A DNA stretch of 24,766 nucleotides. Origin: a virus. The notes beneath the pieces were generated by a model. That model saw only the letters and a program-made list of their open reading frames with translations. It was not told the DNA's origin and did not search any database. The stretch spans positions 1-24,766 of IMG/VR virus record IMGVR_UViG_3300025098_004852; one strand, written 5' to 3'. This document shows, in pieces, positions 21,198 to 24,766 of the stretch. Both the position numbers and the translations under genes were made by a program. Numbering within the stretch: position 1 is the first letter of the stretch; the number at the start of each line of letters is the position of its first letter.

Positions 21198-24100
21198 ATG
21201 AATAATACATTTAATGCAGAAAGGAGGTACTTAGAGAAGGTTGAACTTGATATGCTTAAACCCAATAGATTTGTTGGCTTGCATGCACATTCAACCTTCT
21301 CCTAGGTATCTACATTTGATGGTCTGGGTTATCCTGCTGACCACATTGATTTTGTTTTATCTGAGTCTCAAGGTATGGATGCTTGGGCTCTTACTGACCA
21401 TGGTAATGGAAACGGTCTTGCTCATGCTCATTCACATGCTGTAAAAATGCAAAAAGCAGGCCGTAAGTTTCGACAAATCTACGGAGTTGAGTTCTACTTC
21501 GTTCCTTCACTTGAACAATGGACAGAAGAATATGCTGCACATCGGCAAGCTGTTAAAGATGCTAAGACTGCTGCAGCAGCTGAAAAGAAGGCTAAGGAAA
21601 AAGTCGACATTGATGCCGATGATGAAAGTGGTGGATTGGTTGTTGAGGACGAAGATGAAACAAAGTCTGTTGATGTCCTTAAGGATGAATGGAAACGACG
21701 TTATCATCTTGTAGTTACAGCAAAAAATCAACAAGGTCTTAACAATCTATTTACACTTGTTAAGAAGTCTTACAAATACGGTTTCTATCGATACCCGAGA
21801 GTTGACTTTAAAATGCTTCAAGAACATGGTGAAGGATTACATATATCAACTGCATGTTTAGGTGGAATTTTTAGCAATCGTATTCTCCGAGGTGAAGTTC
21901 ATAATCAAAGCCGCAGCGAAATTCAATCTCAACTTCAAAATCTAACAGATCAATTTGTTTCTTGCGTAGGTGAAAACAACTTTAAACTAGAATTACAATT
22001 TAATAAACTAGAAAAACAACATGTAGTTAATGACTATCTTATCGAACACCATAAATTAACAGGCATTCCATTAATAGTCACAGCTGATTCTCATTACCCA
22101 ACAGCTAATAAGTGGCAAGCACGTGAGTTATATAAGAAACTCGGATGGCTTGGTAAACGAGATAACATGACACTTCCCGACTTTGAAGACCTTAAATGCG
22201 AGCTGTATCCTAAGAATGCTTCTCAAATGTGGGATGAATTCCTTGATGCATATCCTGTCTATGATTTCTATAAAGGTAATGAAGAATTAGTCCGTGATGC
22301 TATTGAAAGAACACATGACATTGTATGGAATGAATTTGAAGACACATGGGTTGATACCAGTGCAAAGCTTCCTGTTATTACTGTGCCAGGTAAAACACCA
22401 TTTCAGCATTTAACTACACTTGTCAAAGATGAACTAGTAGCACATAATCTCCATAAAGACAAAGTCTACGTTGAACGTGCTAAAGAAGAGTTACGTGATA
22501 TTGAATATCTAGGACATGAAGCATACTTTATTACGATGTATGAAATCTTTAAAAAAGCAGAACAAAAAACCTTACTTGGTCCAGCACGTGGAAGTGGTGG
22601 AGGTTCTTTAGTTAATTACTTACTAGGCATTACGCAGCTTGATCCAATACCTTATAACCTCCTATGGAGTCGTTTCTTAGGAAGACATCGTGTTTCTTGG
22701 CCTGATATTGATACTGATGCAGGTGACCGTGATGAATTAATTAAAGCAGCACGTGAATTGTACGGTGATGATGCTGTAATTCCAGTATCAAACTTCAATA
22801 CTCTTAAGCTTAAGTCTCTTGTCAAAGACATTTCAAAGTTTTATGATGTTCCTTTTGACGAAGTAAATAAAATGACGGGGCCTTTACAAGAAGAAGTAAT
22901 GATGCTTGCTCGTGATGAAAATCAAGAAAAATCTGTTTTTGTTCTTAAACATGAAGATTGCATGAATTATTCTCTGTCTTACCGTGAGTTTATGGAAAAG
23001 TATCCAGATGTAGAAAAACACGTATCTTCCTTGTTTATGCAAAACAGAGCTATCGGTCGCCATGCTGGAGGTGTTATTATAGCAGACGCCGACTTACTTG
23101 CCGAGTCTATGCCTATTATTGGTGTCCGTGGTGAATTACAAACTCCTTGGACTGAAGGTATGAACTTTCGTAATCTAGAAGATAATGGCTTTCTTAAGTT
23201 TGACTTCTTAGGTTTGACACTCCTTAAAGATGTAGAAAACTGTATCTATCGTATTCTTCGCAAGCAAGGTAATTCTAATCCGACATTCCTAGATGCAAAG
23301 GCATTCTTTGATAAACATTTAAACTGCCGTTATCATGAACAAAACGATCCTAAAGTATGGGAACATGTTTATCATGATGGCCACTTTGCAGGAGTATTTC
23401 AATTTACTAATCAAGGTGCAAGACAGTTTAGTATAGAAGCTAAACCAGAAAATATCGAAGAATTGGCAGCATTAACTGCGATTTATCGTCCGGGACCTTT
23501 AAAAGCAAATGTCCATAAGAAATATGTAAAAGCTAAAAAGAATGCAGACAGCATCAAGTATGACCACCCTATCATTAAGGAAGTTCTTGGACCTACATTC
23601 GGCTTTGTGACGTTTCAAGAACAGTTTATGCTTTTAGCACAGAAGCTAGCAGGCTTTGATCCAGGTGAAAGTGACAAGTTAAGAAAGACATTAGTTAAAA
23701 AATCTTTAGATACATTGCATTCTAAAGGTTCTGAAAAAGCTAAAGCACGCGAAAAGTTCATCAAAGGGTCTAAAGAATTAAACAATGTACCTGAGTCTGT
23801 ATCGTCTAAGTTATGGGCAGAGATAGAATATTTCTCTGTTTACGGCTTTAATAAAAGTCACGCAGTTGCATATGCTATTGATTCTTATTATGCTGCATGG
23901 CTGCACACTCATTATGAAACAGAATGGTTAGCAGCAATCCTTCAGTCTGAAAATGGTAATCCTAAAGGTATGTCTAAAGCAATATCTGAAATTAAATCTT
24001 TTGGATATGAAATTGCAGCAATTGACATCAATCATTCAGGCTTAGAATGGGAATTCTCTGAAGTGTTAAAAGCATTTGTTCCGCCACTAACATCACTTAA

Positions 24101-24766
24101 AGGTGTAGGAGACAAAGCTGTTGAAGAAGTATTTGCAAATAGACCATATAGTAATTTACAAGACTTATTTTATGATGATGACGGTAAATGGAAGCACTCA
24201 AAACTAAACAAAACAGCGTTTGCATCTTTATCCAAAATGGAAGCATTTAAATCTCTCAGTGAATTTGTTAATAACGATCTAGAAAATCATAAGCAATTGC
24301 ATGATTTGATACTCGATAACTATAATACACTTAAGAAAAGTATGTGGGGTATTACAAAAACGCAACATAAACGTGCTGTTAAAAACGGTGAAGAAGTTCG
24401 ACCTATCGTTGATGTATTAATAGAGAAATATAACGTTTTAACTGACTGGAGTCGTGCAGAAAAGATTAAGAATTATTTTGAGCTATCAAATGATGCATCT
24501 GATGATTTGTTATTCCCACCTGAATTGGTACAGAAGCTCCAAACAAAAGAAGTACAATCAATCTTTGATGTACCTGAAGGTAAACGAGGTATTGGTTGGT
24601 TTACAATAACAGAAGTTATCATGAAGAAAACAAAGAATGGTAAACCTTTTATGCGACTTAAGTGTGTAGATAATAACAGCAAAAGTGGTTGGCTTCGTGT
24701 TTGGGGTCAATTAGGTGAAGACATAGCTTATAGCACTTGGATGGCTGATGTGAAAAACGATACAGG
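21198..24766 (+). CDS. dnaE: DNA polymerase III alpha subunit (DnaE), interrupted by TAG, 3' end beyond window
   Basis: The frame starts at ATG 21198 (AAGGAA 6 nt before), gives 35 residues ending H29-A-H31-S-T-F-S, meets TAG at 21303-21305, and then stays open to the window edge (about 1150 codons). The PHP domain continues with 'LTDHGNGNG' and 'TADSHYPTAN', and has a charged low-complexity insert at about 21540-21690. The polymerase palm has 'SWPDIDTDAGDR' (near 22700) with two catalytic Asp, and 'FLKFDFLGL' (near 23200) with the third. 'YSVYGFNKSHAVAYA' and an OB-like segment (GIGWFTITEV) follow. Without a way past the TAG, translation would restart inside PHP and lose the first metal motif. 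This is the replicative polymerase expected to work with the helicase at 2579. The rest of the gene is outside the window. Confidence 0.85.
21303..21311 (+). other. 9-nt in-frame insert with TAG in the PHP motif region
   Basis: TAG-GTA-TCT lies between TCC (Ser) and ACA (Thr). Without it the product reads H-S-T-F-S-T-F-D-G, as expected for this PHP region. The insert ends in a Ser codon that is synonymous with the codon before it. CCTAGG at 21301-21306 is palindromic. Confidence 0.65.

Noticed and set aside
20179-21308. Group I intron in dnaE with the endonuclease gene inside
   Set aside because: Only about 40 nt precede and 180 nt follow the endonuclease gene, and the latter hold a promoter and a second coding copy of the exon. 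No P3-P7 core-like sequence or sensible P1 pairing was seen, and the 3' boundary needed by the protein does not follow a terminal G.
20116-21320. Intein in DnaE
   Set aside because: The first fragment ends in TAA, the endonuclease has its own ribosome site and start, and there are no splice-block motifs (starting Cys/Ser, ending His-Asn).
21241-21714. Short plus-strand frames of 67 and 75 residues at the dnaE 5' end
   Set aside because: They are out of frame with the PHP domain, whose conserved motifs run through the same bases.
1-24766. tRNA genes, CRISPR arrays, insertion sequences
   Set aside because: Reading the gaps found no cloverleaf-like sequence, no regular repeat-spacer pattern and no transposase. 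The non-coding gaps are all under about 100 bases.

Overview
This window looks like part of a large, AT-rich genome of a tailed phage (Caudoviricetes) with a T4-type replication and recombination core. The left end encodes a gp32-type single-strand binding protein (C-terminal part only), a UvsX/RecA recombinase, a 5'-3' exonuclease/RNase H and a DnaB/gp41-type helicase. These genes are packed tightly on the + strand, with short gaps or ATGA/TAATG overlaps. No rRNA, tRNA, CRISPR array or insertion sequence was seen. The host cannot be read from the sequence; low GC, ThyX and class I NrdAB would suit a marine or other low-GC bacterium, but that is inference.

Layout. 1-3949: replication/recombination. 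3946-9668: nucleotide supply (dUTPase, NrdA, NrdB, thioredoxin-like protein, ThyX) with a ClpP-like protease and an N-acetylmuramoyl-alanine amidase inserted. 9733-12897: small unknown genes, an all-alpha NTP pyrophosphatase, a second and divergent ThyX-like protein and a nucleoside 2-deoxyribosyltransferase-like protein. 12897-17160: small unknown proteins, several with a '(K)xGDLI' start, an Fpg/Nei glycosylase without zinc cysteines, an extended SDR epimerase and a zinc-finger PD-(D/E)XK endonuclease. 17157-18734: the only convincing minus-strand gene, a large unknown protein. 18840-20021: a divergent photolyase-like gene bracketed by a 68-bp direct repeat. 20116-24766: a DNA polymerase III alpha (DnaE) gene with a complicated 5' end.

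The most unusual region is 20018-21320. A short reading frame at 20116-20181 encodes the DnaE N-terminus up to the first PHP metal motif (ending H-A-H-S-T-F) and then stops. A second zinc-finger PD-(D/E)XK endonuclease gene follows, then a new promoter and a second, synonymously recoded copy of the same N-terminus (21198-21299). That copy runs in frame into the rest of DnaE but is interrupted by TAG at 21303-21305. This resembles a homing-endonuclease element that splits a gene and brings a replacement end with it. A 9-nt ribosomal hop from TCC to TCT would restore the expected H-S-T-F-S-T-F-D-G, but that is only a hypothesis.

A recurring promoter architecture was also found: (ACG)TGTAAA or a close variant, exactly 16 nt, then TATAAT. 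It lies before several transcription units and, as a divergent pair, inside both copies of the 68-bp repeat. Both repeat copies also hold an exact T4-type late element, TATAAATA.
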